The notes below the pieces were generated by a model that saw only the letters and a list, made by a program, of their open reading frames with translations, had not been told where the DNA came from and ran no database searches. A program made the position numbers and the translations under genes. Below, in pieces: positions 18,105 through 25,005 of a stretch of DNA of 34,772 nt. The first letter of the stretch is position 1. The number at the start of each line of letters is the position of its first letter. Source of the DNA: Caecibacteroides pullorum (GTDB taxonomy: Bacteria > Bacteroidota > Bacteroidia > Bacteroidales > Bacteroidaceae); assembly GCF_019239235.1 (NCBI RefSeq), contig NZ_JAAZTS010000028.1, forward strand, positions 1 to 34,772, read 5' to 3'.

Positions 18105-18602
18105 ATGGCAACAAAGAAAAAAGACCTTCATAGGAAGGAGGCACTCGCAAGAAAAAGAGCAATCCAGTCTCTTGAGTTTCTTACATCGTTTGGATTAAAA
18201 CAGATAGATGCAGAGCATACATTTCATAAGTATGCAGTTGCAGAACTGAAAGAAATCATTGAGCTTGACCTATGCAAAGATTTATTAGAGATTAAAAAGT
18301 TAGTTGACGGTATCAAACAGCATTTTGATATGAATATCACTGAAGATAAGGGGGATCTCTGCAATAGTCCAGTGTGTATAGCTTTAGGCATTAGTCGTGT
18401 TGAGGATATCCACAATGTTAACATTCATCAAAACATGTGGAGGGACTTGTTAAACAAGAAAATCATTTCCATTTATTATCCAGATGAAATACGCAATAAG
18501 GCTGTAGGCTGGGCCAGAGAAAACGGTTATATCACATCTACTTATCTTGGACAACCAATAATTAAGTTGGGTCGGTTGTTTTTGTCGATAAAAAGGAGCT
18601 GA
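18105..18602 (+). CDS. unknown protein divergent from the WYL operon
   Basis: This is a 165-residue protein, starting at MATKKKDLHRKEALARKRA. An in-frame ATG at 18039 would add 22 residues, but these look non-coding and overlap the repeat region. I recognise no family. The first 25 residues are highly basic, as in a nucleic-acid-binding tail. The middle (about 30-85) is helical with acidic patches (KYAVAELKEIIELDLCKDLLEIKKLVDGIKQHF). The C-terminal part (SIYYPDEIRNKAVGWARENGYITSTYLGQPIIKL) could form a small winged-helix-like module. There is no signal peptide or membrane segment. Sharing an upstream region with the WYL operon and its AT-rich composition suggests it belongs to the same island. 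It ends 20 bases before the tandem 12-mer. Confidence 0.6.
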   Translation: MATKKKDLHRKEALARKRAIQSLEFLTSFGLKQIDAEHTFHKYAVAELKEIIELDLCKDLLEIKKLVDGIKQHFDMNITEDKGDLCNSPVCIALGISRVEDIHNVNIHQNMWRDLLNKKIISIYYPDEIRNKAVGWARENGYITSTYLGQPIIKLGRLFLSIKRS

Positions 18603-18621
18603 TATGGTCCTATAAAATTTT

Positions 18622-18645
18622 TGGTTGACTTCTTGGTTGACTTCA
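18622..18645 (+). repeat. two perfect tandem copies of a 12-mer
   Basis: TTGGTTGACTTC occurs at 18622-18633 and 18634-18645. The second copy continues into TCAACC, so GGTTGA and TCAACC form an adjacent inverted repeat. It closely resembles the tandem 11-mer at 2777-2798. Both lie beside tRNA genes. Confidence 0.6.
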
Positions 18646-18687
18646 ACCGCATAGTTCCGTGCAGAATTAGCACCCCTTGAAAACAAA

Positions 18688-18721
18688 AATCAGATAGAAA
18701 TCTTTCGATAACTATCTGATT
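18688..18721 (-). terminator. terminator of the tRNA-Tyr/tRNA-Gly transcript
   Basis: AATCAGATAG (18688-18697) pairs perfectly with CTATCTGATT (18712-18721). On the minus strand the hairpin is followed by a T-rich run. It lies 8 bases past the end of tRNA-Gly. Confidence 0.8.
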
Positions 18722-18729
18722 CTCTTAAG

Positions 18730-18802
18730 AGCGGAAGACGGGACTCAAACCCGCGACCCTCAGCTTGGAAGGCTAATGCTCTATCAACTGAGCTACTTCC
18801 GC
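18730..18802 (-). tRNA. tRNA-Gly(TCC)
   Basis: On the minus strand the acceptor stem GCGGAAG pairs with CTTCCGC, followed by discriminator T as usual for bacterial tRNA-Gly. The anticodon stem TTAGC/GCTGA carries loop CTTCCAA, so the anticodon is TCC. The T loop is TTTGAGT. CCA is not encoded. It is transcribed after tRNA-Tyr, 8 bases downstream. Confidence 0.95.
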
Positions 18803-18810
18803 AAATTTAG

Positions 18811-18893
18811 TGGGCAAAGATGGATTCGAACCACCGAAGGCGTAAGCCAGCAGATTTACAGTCTGCCCCATTTGGCCACTCTGGTATTTGCCC
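18811..18893 (-). tRNA. tRNA-Tyr(GTA)
   Basis: This is an 83-base class II tRNA on the minus strand. The acceptor GGGCAAA pairs with TTTGCCC, then A73. The anticodon loop CTGTAAA gives GTA (Tyr). The long variable arm GCTTACGCCTTC is typical of bacterial tRNA-Tyr. The T loop is TTCGAAT. It is first in a two-tRNA transcript. Confidence 0.95.
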
Positions 18894-18943
18894 AATCGCT
18901 CTTGATTTACTTAGTGTAGCACCTTTGTTTCTCAATCGCAGTG

Positions 18944-18974
18944 CAAAGATACGACTATTATTTTAAACTCCAAA
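18944..18974 (-). promoter_or_regulatory. consensus promoter of the tRNA-Tyr/tRNA-Gly operon
   Basis: On the minus strand, TTTG (18974-18971), a 19-base spacer and TATCTTTG (18951-18944) match the Bacteroidota consensus. The start would be near 18938, about 45 bases before tRNA-Tyr. The -33 box and part of the spacer lie inside the last codons of ribH. Confidence 0.8.
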
Positions 18975-19449
18975 CAAAATCGATCATTTTTATTGCACAA
19001 ATTGCACATTCATCACCTTTGTTTCCCAATCGGCCGCCTGCACGTTCTTCGGCTTGTTCCATTGTGTTGGTGGTTATCAGTCCGTAAATTACTGGTACAT
19101 CGCCTTTTGCGTTCAGCTGGGCAATACCTTGGGTCGCTCCCATGCAAACGTAGTCGAAATGTGGAGTATCGCCGCGAACTACGCAGCCCAAGGCGATGAC
19201 AGCGTCTACATCGGTATGGGATATGAATTGGTTGGAGCCGAATGTCAGCTCAAAGCTGCCGGGGACGGTCTTGATTCGGATATTTTCTTCTTTTGCCCCG
19301 TGTTTTTTCAAGGTAGCTACGGCTCCTTGTAGGAGGGCGCCGGTGATGTTATAGTTCCATTCAGACACAACGATGCCGAACTTCATGTTTGAGGCATCGG
19401 GCACGGAGTTGAAATCGTATTCTGACAGGTTGTGATAAGCTGTTGCCAT
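18958..19449 (-). CDS. ribH: 6,7-dimethyl-8-ribityllumazine synthase
   Basis: This is a 163-residue enzyme for the penultimate step of riboflavin synthesis. It condenses 5-amino-6-ribitylaminouracil with dihydroxybutanone phosphate. Family motifs are [11 protein letters not shown] (Trp31 in the substrate pocket), [10 protein letters not shown] (61-70), [15 protein letters not shown] with catalytic His97, and [19 protein letters not shown] (121-139). The length is normal for a subunit of the icosahedral or pentameric enzyme. It is separated from the upstream TPR gene by a REP-like hairpin element and probably has its own start or read-through supply. Its 3' end carries the tRNA promoter. Confidence 0.97.
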   Translation of the reverse strand: MATAYHNLSEYDFNSVPDASNMKFGIVVSEWNYNITGALLQGAVATLKKHGAKEENIRIKTVPGSFELTFGSNQFISHTDVDAVIALGCVVRGDTPHFDYVCMGATQGIAQLNAKGDVPVIYGLITTNTMEQAEERAGGRLGNKGDECAICAIKMIDFVWSLK

Positions 19450-19496
19450 ATCTTGTCTTTTTTAGAATTGGATTGTTGAGAATTTATAGATAAAAA

Positions 19497-19564
19497 AGTC
19501 ACGGATTACACGAACCTCACGGCGTCTTTATAGGTTGACCGTGTTTTCCGTTTAATCCGTGACT
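19497..19564. repeat. REP-like inverted repeat between ribH and the TPR gene
   Basis: AGTCACGGATTA (19497-19508) and TAATCCGTGACT (19553-19564) are perfect 12-bp arms. Inner segments ACACG, AACCT, AGGTT and CGTGT pair in order, giving a long interrupted hairpin. The GGATTACACG/AATCCGTG wording is like dispersed repeats seen in many bacterial genomes. Copy number here cannot be judged from one window. Confidence 0.6.
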
Positions 19565-19602
19565 GAAATTCTTATTTAATATTAACTAAGAGGTGTAGCG
19601 GT

Positions 19603-20286
19603 TTATTTTTTCATCAGTTTGGCTTCTTCGATGAATTTGTCAATCTGCATAGCCTGATAAGAACGGAAATATTTGTCCTTAATAGTTGTGTAAGCTTCGA
19701 TAGCTTGATCATATTTGCCTTGCTTAACAAGAATTTCACCTGCTTGTTGCAAATAAATAGGGCTTAATGTGTTGTTATCAGCTTCTTTGGCTGCTTTGAG
19801 AAGCATGTCGGCTGCCTTGTCCAGTTGTCCCAATGATGCATAACAATTGCCCATCGCACCCTTCATTGCCGGAGAAACCATTTGATCATCGCCGTCAAAA
19901 CGTTCAAAAGCTTTGATGGCTTCTTCGTATTTGCCCAGATGTGCATAGCAGATACCTGCGTATGCGTTAGCCAGATTGGCTGCGTCAGTCCCGCTGAATT
20001 CGTCGGCAACTTTCAGGAAGCCTGCATAACCGATGCTATCGCCATTAAGAGCTTGTTCGTAAGCATCAGTAGTCAGGTATTCTTCTCCTTTGAACAAGGC
20101 GGCCTGTGCTTTTTCTTCACGAGGTTCTACATACAAGTTCTTGTACATGACTATACCGGCAACGATGACGATAATTGCCACTACGGCACCGATAATTGCT
20201 TTCTTGTTTTTGATGAGGAAGTCTTCCGACTGCGTCAGAGCCTCTTCCATGTTGAGGGCTTCGTTTGTTTTCTTTTGTTCTGCCAT
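19603..20286 (-). CDS. membrane-anchored tetratricopeptide repeat protein
   Basis: This is a 227-residue protein read from MAEQKKTNEALNMEEAL. An upstream in-frame Met would add 53 implausible residues across the promoter. One membrane segment (about 29-48, KAIIGAVVAIIVIVAGIVMY) leaves the C-terminal part outside the cytoplasm. Residues 60-225 contain about four TPR-like helix pairs, for example NLANAYAGICYAHLGKYEEAIKAFERF, AMGNCYASLGQLDKAADMLLKAA and QQAGEILVKQGKYDQAIEAYTTI. The layout (short cytoplasmic tail, TM, TPRs) is that of YfgM/DUF2133-like proteins that contact envelope chaperones or the secretion machinery. That role is inferred here. It is divergent from recF, with a -7 element at 20337-20344. 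Confidence 0.9.
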   Translation of the reverse strand: MAEQKKTNEALNMEEALTQSEDFLIKNKKAIIGAVVAIIVIVAGIVMYKNLYVEPREEKAQAALFKGEEYLTTDAYEQALNGDSIGYAGFLKVADEFSGTDAANLANAYAGICYAHLGKYEEAIKAFERFDGDDQMVSPAMKGAMGNCYASLGQLDKAADMLLKAAKEADNNTLSPIYLQQAGEILVKQGKYDQAIEAYTTIKDKYFRSYQAMQIDKFIEEAKLMKK

Positions 20287-20336
20287 TTTTATAGATTCTT
20301 TTTTTGTTATTATTCGCTCTTTGAGATTTCGACTGG

Positions 20337-20344
20337 CAAAAGTA
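20337..20344 (-). promoter_or_regulatory. -7 element of the TPR gene
   Basis: TACTTTTG on the minus strand matches TAnnTTTG, about 50 bases before the start codon at 20286. No -33 TTG was found at the usual spacing. Confidence 0.55.
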
Positions 20345-20418
20345 AGTTTTTTATAGCTTTCAACGAAATTTAGCGGCATCTTTTTTTGTTTTGTGTCTGA
20401 AAAGCACGAAAAACTTTC

Positions 20419-20426
20419 TAATTTTG
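20419..20426 (+). promoter_or_regulatory. -7 element of recF
   Basis: TAATTTTG matches TAnnTTTG and lies 21 bases before the recF ATG at 20448. The -33 region has only a partial match (CTG at 20397-20399, 19-base spacer). Confidence 0.6.
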
Positions 20427-20447
20427 CACAAGAATGTAGATGCAATT

Positions 20448-21560
20448 ATGATACTGAAGCGAATTTCAATACTTAATTATAAGAATCTGGAACAGGTGGA
20501 ACTGATGTTTTCACCGAAGCTGAATTGTTTTCTTGGACAGAATGGAATGGGAAAGACCAATCTGTTGGATGCGGTCTATTTTCTTTCTTTCTGCAAGAGT
20601 GCCGGTAATCCTATTGATTCGCAGAATATACGTCATGATGCAGACTTTTTTGTTATTCAAGGCTTTTATGAGGCGGCTGATGGGACTCCAGAAGAAGTGT
20701 ATTGTGGAATGAAGCGTCGCCAGAAGAAACAGTTCAAGCGCAATAAGAAAGAGTATACACGATTGTCTGACCACATTGGTTTCTTGCCGTTAGTTATGGT
20801 TTCACCAGCTGATACAGAGCTGATAGCTGGTGGCAGTGAAGGTCGGCGTCGTTTTATGGATGTAGTCATTTCTCAGTATGATAAGGAATATCTGGATGCT
20901 TTGATTCGGTATAATAAAGCGTTGGCACAGCGTAATATTTTACTGAAGAGCGAAAAGCCAGTAGAAGATGAATTGTTTGCTGTCTGGGAGGAGATGATGG
21001 CAAAAGCTGGCGAAGTGGTTTATCGCAAACGCGAGGCGTTCGTCAATGAATTTATTCCGATTTTTCAATCGTTTTATTCATTCATTTCTCAGGATCGTGA
21101 ACAGGTTGGATTGAGTTACCGTTCACATGCTCGGGATGCGTCTTTATTGGAGGTTCTGAGAGAGAGTCGCGAACGCGATCGAATTATGGGTTTTTCCTTG
21201 AAAGGAATCCATAAGGATGATTTGGAGATGTTGCTCGGAGATTTTCCAATCAAGCGTGAGGGATCACAGGGGCAGAATAAAACTTATCTTGTAGCATTAA
21301 AGTTGGCACAGTTTGATTTTCTGCATCGTGCAGGAAATACTGTCCCTTTGTTATTGCTTGATGATATTTTTGATAAGTTGGATGCTTCGAGAGTGGAACA
21401 GATTGTTAAACTCGTGGCAGGTGACAGTTTTGGTCAGATATTTATTACCGATACGAACCGTGACCATTTGGATAAGATTTTGCATAAGGTAGGAGGGGAT
21501 TATCGGATGTTTCGTGTCGATCAAGGTATGGTCTTTGAAATGCAGGAGGGTGAGATATGA
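20448..21560 (+). CDS. recF: DNA replication and repair protein RecF
   Basis: This is a 370-residue SMC-like ATPase that helps load RecA at gaps in single-stranded DNA, with RecO and RecR. I chose the start MILKRISILNYKN because RecF proteins begin with this strand and the promoter lies just upstream. An earlier in-frame ATG at 20391 lies before the -7 element. Walker A is GQNGMGKT (30-37), and Walker B is LLLLDDIFDKLD with Asp305-Asp306. GSQGQNKTYLVALKLAQF matches the ABC signature region, and GQIFITDTNRDH matches the switch histidine region. The length is normal. Its stop overlaps the start of the DUF721 gene (ATGA), so the two are translationally coupled. Confidence 0.97.
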   Translation: MILKRISILNYKNLEQVELMFSPKLNCFLGQNGMGKTNLLDAVYFLSFCKSAGNPIDSQNIRHDADFFVIQGFYEAADGTPEEVYCGMKRRQKKQFKRNKKEYTRLSDHIGFLPLVMVSPADTELIAGGSEGRRRFMDVVISQYDKEYLDALIRYNKALAQRNILLKSEKPVEDELFAVWEEMMAKAGEVVYRKREAFVNEFIPIFQSFYSFISQDREQVGLSYRSHARDASLLEVLRESRERDRIMGFSLKGIHKDDLEMLLGDFPIKREGSQGQNKTYLVALKLAQFDFLHRAGNTVPLLLLDDIFDKLDASRVEQIVKLVAGDSFGQIFITDTNRDHLDKILHKVGGDYRMFRVDQGMVFEMQEGEI

Positions 21561-21847
21561 AGCGTAATAATGCAGAACAGATTGGTGTTCTTATCCGAAA
21601 TTACCTGCGTCAAGAAAGTTTGGAATCTCCTTTGAATGAACGGCGGCTGATTAATGCCTGGCCGGAGGTTTTGGGACCTGTTATAGCGTCATATACTCGA
21701 GAACTTTTTATCAAGAATCAGGTGCTGTATGTACATTTAACTTCAGCAACACTTCGGCAAGAATTGATGATGGGACGTGAATTGTTGGTACGTAACCTGA
21801 ACCGTCACGTGGGGGCTCAGGTCATTACCAATATTATTTTTCGTTGA
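21557..21847 (+). CDS. DUF721/DciA-like protein
   Basis: This is a 96-residue protein of the DUF721 (DciA-like) family. Family features are a helical start (NAEQIGVLIRNYLRQESLESPLNERRLINAWPEVLGPVIASYT) and a C-terminal strand pair (LYVHLTSATLRQELMMGRELLVRNLN). Many bacteria without DnaC use DciA to load the replicative helicase. It overlaps recF by 4 bases, a common linkage, and belongs to the same transcript. It converges on the 5-formyl-THF cyclo-ligase gene with only 5 bases between the stops. The short size is normal for Bacteroidota members. Confidence 0.88.
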   Translation: MKRNNAEQIGVLIRNYLRQESLESPLNERRLINAWPEVLGPVIASYTRELFIKNQVLYVHLTSATLRQELMMGRELLVRNLNRHVGAQVITNIIFR

Positions 21848-21848
21848 C

Positions 21849-21864
21849 GTGATTAATAAATCAC
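21849..21864. terminator. short shared hairpin between convergent genes
   Basis: GTGATT (21849-21854) pairs with AATCAC (21859-21864) around AATA. It overlaps the stop of the minus-strand gene and could terminate weakly in both directions. It is AT-rich and lacks a strong T-tract. Confidence 0.35.
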
Positions 21865-22383
21865 TTCATTCATGCGTATATCAAAGTCTTCTGTTGGTAC
21901 ACTTTCCAGTAATTGATAAGGGAAGCAAATACCAAGTTTATAAGTGCCTACTAGAAATGGAAGCAGTCGGTCATAATATCCTTTACCACGTCCTAACCGA
22001 TTGCCACGGCGGTCGAAAGCTACTCCTGGGATGATTGCTAAATCAATATCTTTTAAATTATTGAATTTTCCTTCTGTTGGTTCCTTAATGCCATATGCAC
22101 CTATTGTCATCTTGTCAGTTCCTGTATATGTATATAGTTCAAGCGTATCTTTTACGACAACTGGAAGCAAAATTCGTTTGCGATTGTACCATTTTTGGAT
22201 AAAGTCGTGTGTATGAACTTCATCGGGTAAGGAATAGTACAATAATACTGTTTGAGCCTTTTGGAATACAGGGTGTTTCTCTACTCGGCTTAGTATTTCA
22301 TCCGATAAAAGCGTAGTGGAAGTTGTGTGCAGGGTCTTCAATTCTGCTATATACTTGCGCAGTTCTTTTTTCCCGATTATCAT
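21853..22383 (-). CDS. 5-formyltetrahydrofolate cyclo-ligase
   Basis: This is a 176-residue enzyme that converts 5-formyl-THF to 5,10-methenyl-THF using ATP. KKELRK near the N-terminus is the usual nucleotide-binding start, LLYYSLPDEVHTHD is the substrate region, and PGVAFDRRGNRLGRGKGYYDR holds the ATP-binding GRGKGYYD (131-138). The length is normal. Its first 86 bases overlap the 3' end of the S41 protease gene in another frame. The ATG at 22383 is well supported because the family's N-terminal KK-LR motif begins right after it. It is last in a five-gene minus operon. Confidence 0.93.
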   Translation of the reverse strand: MIIGKKELRKYIAELKTLHTTSTTLLSDEILSRVEKHPVFQKAQTVLLYYSLPDEVHTHDFIQKWYNRKRILLPVVVKDTLELYTYTGTDKMTIGAYGIKEPTEGKFNNLKDIDLAIIPGVAFDRRGNRLGRGKGYYDRLLPFLVGTYKLGICFPYQLLESVPTEDFDIRMNEVIY

Positions 22384-24028
22384 TTTTTTCTTCTTTAATG
22401 GTTGTTGGAGCTTTGGGGAATGCTTCTCCTCGTTCCAGTATTTCTAAGGCTTTCAACACTGTTGCATCATCACGGTTGATATAGCGGATGTATGCTTCTT
22501 TGCCTTGTATATTATAGATGATATTCCCGTATAGATTCCTTTCCAATAGTTTCCGTGATTTGTTGATCAGAAGATTACGTCTTTTAACACCTTTCTGTGC
22601 AGCGAATTGTACAAATTGTTCTACAATATTCTGCTTTTCCAGATACTTTTGCAATTCTGTCTCATCGTTGAATTGATCGAGTTTGGCACGATTGCGATCT
22701 GTATATTGGAAGGAGAATTGGATGAGCAAGCCTTTGTTGCTGACCTCCATCAGATAAGAAGTCACTCCTGTCGTATCACGCGGAACAAAGACGTCGGGCA
22801 TAATGCCACCACCGCCATAGACCGGTCGTCCTAAAGACGTAGAATAGCGTAGTTTTTTGTCCAACTTCACACTGTCGGCCGAGAAGAATTCTCCATGTTC
22901 ATAGCGATCTAACCAGTCCATTTCGTATTTACTGTCTTTTCCATTTTCGTATGGACGTTGGATACAACGGCCTGATGGGGTGTAATAACGTGCAATGGTC
23001 AGGCGGATGGCCGATCCATCACTAAAGTCAATAGGTTGCTGTACAAGGCCTTTGCCAAATGAACGAAGTCCTACAATGGTTCCTCGGTCATTGTCTTGAA
23101 TGGCGCCTGCGAAAATTTCACTGGCAGAGGCAGATCCTTGGTCTATCAATACGACTAAGGGAATATTCTGACAACTGCCAGTTCCATTAGCGTATTCTTC
23201 CATGCGAGGATATTTGCGCCCTTGTGTATAAACGATTAGTTTACCTTCAGGCAAGAATTCATTGACCATGCGGATGGCTGCTTCCATATAGCCGCCTGTA
23301 TTTTCGCGTAAGTCGATAATCATACCTTTGCAGTTCTGGTGGCTTAGTTGGGCAATTGCGTTCAAGAGTTCGACATGGGTAGTACGTCCAAACTTGCTGA
23401 TTTGCACATAGCCGAAGTCGTTGCTTATCATATAAGCAGCATCGATGGTGTTTTGTGGTATGTCGCCTCGTGTGACAACAAAGTCAAGCAACTCTTTTTC
23501 TGTGATACGTTTCACACTCAGTTTCACTTGGCTCCCTTTGGGGCCTTTCAGTGTACGCATGGCTTTCTCGTTGGTCAAACCTTTACCTACGAATAGGCTG
23601 TCGTCCACCATTACAATACGGTCGCCAGCCATGAGGCCTACTTTTTCGGCAGGGCCTCCTGATACGACACTGTTGACATGAATCGTGTCTTCTTGGATGG
23701 TGAACTGGATGCCTACGCCACTGAAACTGCCTTCCAGTTCGGAATTCACTTCCTCTAGTTTTTGGGCAGGGATATAAGTGGAGTGGGGATCTAGTTCAGC
23801 CAGGATTTGCGGCATGGCATTTTCTACTAGCTTACTCATGTCCACAGTGTCAACATACTGTTCGTCGATGACGTGGAGCAGAGCGTTCAATTTGTTTGAC
23901 GATCCGTTGATGATCCCCAATTTATTGCCTCCATAATGTTTGGCATAGAATGTTCCAATCAAGATACCTGCCACTACGCTGATGGCAATGATGACAGGTG
24001 TGAAGCGGGAAGAACCTTTTGTACCCAT
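22298..24028 (-). CDS. S41 family carboxy-terminal processing protease
   Basis: This is a 576-residue CtpA-type protease anchored by an N-terminal membrane segment (about 10-28) and acting in the periplasm. A PDZ domain covers about 95-180 (GVGIQF, VSGGPAEKVGLMAGDRIVMVDD). The protease core contains IIDLRENTGGYMEAA, with catalytic Ser301 in DQGSASASEIF and Lys326 in SFGKGLVQ. The C-terminal extension (about 430-576) is typical of Bacteroidota members. It cleaves proteins at C-terminal regions, and the physiological targets are unknown. The last 28 codons overlap the next gene by 86 bases, giving the basic tail NREKRTAQVYSRIEDPAHNFHYAFIG. It starts 34 bases after the dCMP deaminase gene. Confidence 0.95.
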   Translation of the reverse strand: MGTKGSSRFTPVIIAISVVAGILIGTFYAKHYGGNKLGIINGSSNKLNALLHVIDEQYVDTVDMSKLVENAMPQILAELDPHSTYIPAQKLEEVNSELEGSFSGVGIQFTIQEDTIHVNSVVSGGPAEKVGLMAGDRIVMVDDSLFVGKGLTNEKAMRTLKGPKGSQVKLSVKRITEKELLDFVVTRGDIPQNTIDAAYMISNDFGYVQISKFGRTTHVELLNAIAQLSHQNCKGMIIDLRENTGGYMEAAIRMVNEFLPEGKLIVYTQGRKYPRMEEYANGTGSCQNIPLVVLIDQGSASASEIFAGAIQDNDRGTIVGLRSFGKGLVQQPIDFSDGSAIRLTIARYYTPSGRCIQRPYENGKDSKYEMDWLDRYEHGEFFSADSVKLDKKLRYSTSLGRPVYGGGGIMPDVFVPRDTTGVTSYLMEVSNKGLLIQFSFQYTDRNRAKLDQFNDETELQKYLEKQNIVEQFVQFAAQKGVKRRNLLINKSRKLLERNLYGNIIYNIQGKEAYIRYINRDDATVLKALEILERGEAFPKAPTTIKEEKNDNREKRTAQVYSRIEDPAHNFHYAFIG

Positions 24029-24062
24029 AATATCTTTACTCTTTTATCTTTAATCCTTTTTT

Positions 24063-24494
24063 TTATTCATTGACGGACAGGTATATGACTTCGATACCAG
24101 CTCGTTTGAGGAGGTTGATGCCATCTTCCAGACGATATTTTTCCGAGTAAACCACCCGTTTGATACCTGCTTGGATGATGAGTTTGGCACATTCGATGCA
24201 GGGAGAAGCGGTAACGTACATTGTAGCTCCGTCACTACTATTGTTGGAGCGGGCTATCTTGGTGATGGCATTGGCTTCGGCATGCAGTACATAGGGCTTG
24301 GTGATGTTATTGTCGTCCTCGCATACATTCTCAAACCCCGAGGGTGTTCCGTTATATCCGTCGGAGATGATCATCTTGTCTTTTACAATGAGGGCACCTA
24401 CCTGCCTCCGTTGGCAGTAGGAATTCTCTGCCCAGATGGCAGCCATGCGTATATAGCGTCTGTCCAATGCTTCTTGTTTGGCTTTGTGGTCCAT
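24063..24494 (-). CDS. deoxycytidylate (dCMP) deaminase family protein
   Basis: This is a 143-residue zinc-dependent deaminase of the ComEB/dCMP deaminase type, which makes dUMP for thymidylate synthesis. The active site is His71-Ala-Glu73 (VLHAEANAI) with Cys99 and Cys102 in SPCIEC. NGTPSGFENVCEDD and RRQVGALIVKDKMIISDGYNG are characteristic of dCMP deaminases. The length is normal and there is no export signal. It lies in the dcp to 5-FCL operon, 9 bases after the DUF4847-like lipoprotein and 34 before the S41 gene. Other cytidine-deaminase-family nucleotide substrates are possible but less likely. Confidence 0.92.
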   Translation of the reverse strand: MDHKAKQEALDRRYIRMAAIWAENSYCQRRQVGALIVKDKMIISDGYNGTPSGFENVCEDDNNITKPYVLHAEANAITKIARSNNSSDGATMYVTASPCIECAKLIIQAGIKRVVYSEKYRLEDGINLLKRAGIEVIYLSVNE

Positions 24495-24504
24495 GTTGAT
24501 TAAT

Positions 24505-25005
24505 TTATTGTGCTGTAAATCCCATTATCTTGTCAATTTTCCCGTCTTTGTAGTAGAGCGTTAATGTCCGATTGTCTCCTTCATATTTGTAAATCAGTAA
24601 CAACGCCTTCATAAACTCCTTTGCCAAAGGATCGGTTTCTGCTCCTGTGACTTTTCCGCTTAACACCAGCTCTTTTGAAACACCGTCGGCTTTCCATGTT
24701 CCATTTGTAATTTTTGCATTGATACCGTTGGCGTTAAAGGTGGATGCGATTTGTTCAGCGCTTTGGCTGTCTCCATAAAAATTTATGATATAATTACCGG
24801 CACTGTTAAGTTTTTCTATGCTATTATTGTAACTGTCTTCATTATCCCATAGTCCGGACAGAAAACGGTTACTGCTGCCTTCAGTGGTGAGGCGTGTGAG
24901 TTTCCACGTCTTGCCTGTAAAGATTTCCATTACATCGTCCTTGTTGTTGCAAGAGGTCAGTGTCAGGAAAATTGTCAGGAGGGCAAATAATTTATATAGT
25001 TTCAT
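24505..25005 (-). CDS. DUF4847-like lipoprotein
   Basis: This is a 166-residue lipoprotein with lipobox LTLTSC and Cys19 as lipidation site. An acidic NNKDDV follows. The mature part begins with FTGKTWKLTRL, a start common to lipocalin-like Bacteroides proteins (DUF4847 by memory), and continues with short strands (TNGTWKADGVSKELVLSGKVTG, TLTLYYKDGKIDKIMGF). Binding of a small ligand is plausible by fold only. Its ATG overlaps the stop of the M3 peptidase gene by 4 bases, so the two are translationally coupled. Confidence 0.8.
   Translation of the reverse strand: MKLYKLFALLTIFLTLTSCNNKDDVMEIFTGKTWKLTRLTTEGSSNRFLSGLWDNEDSYNNSIEKLNSAGNYIINFYGDSQSAEQIASTFNANGINAKITNGTWKADGVSKELVLSGKVTGAETDPLAKEFMKALLLIYKYEGDNRTLTLYYKDGKIDKIMGFTAQ

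Noticed and set aside
20391..20447. Upstream extension of RecF
   Set aside because: The extra 19 residues lie before and across the -7 element and do not match the conserved RecF start.
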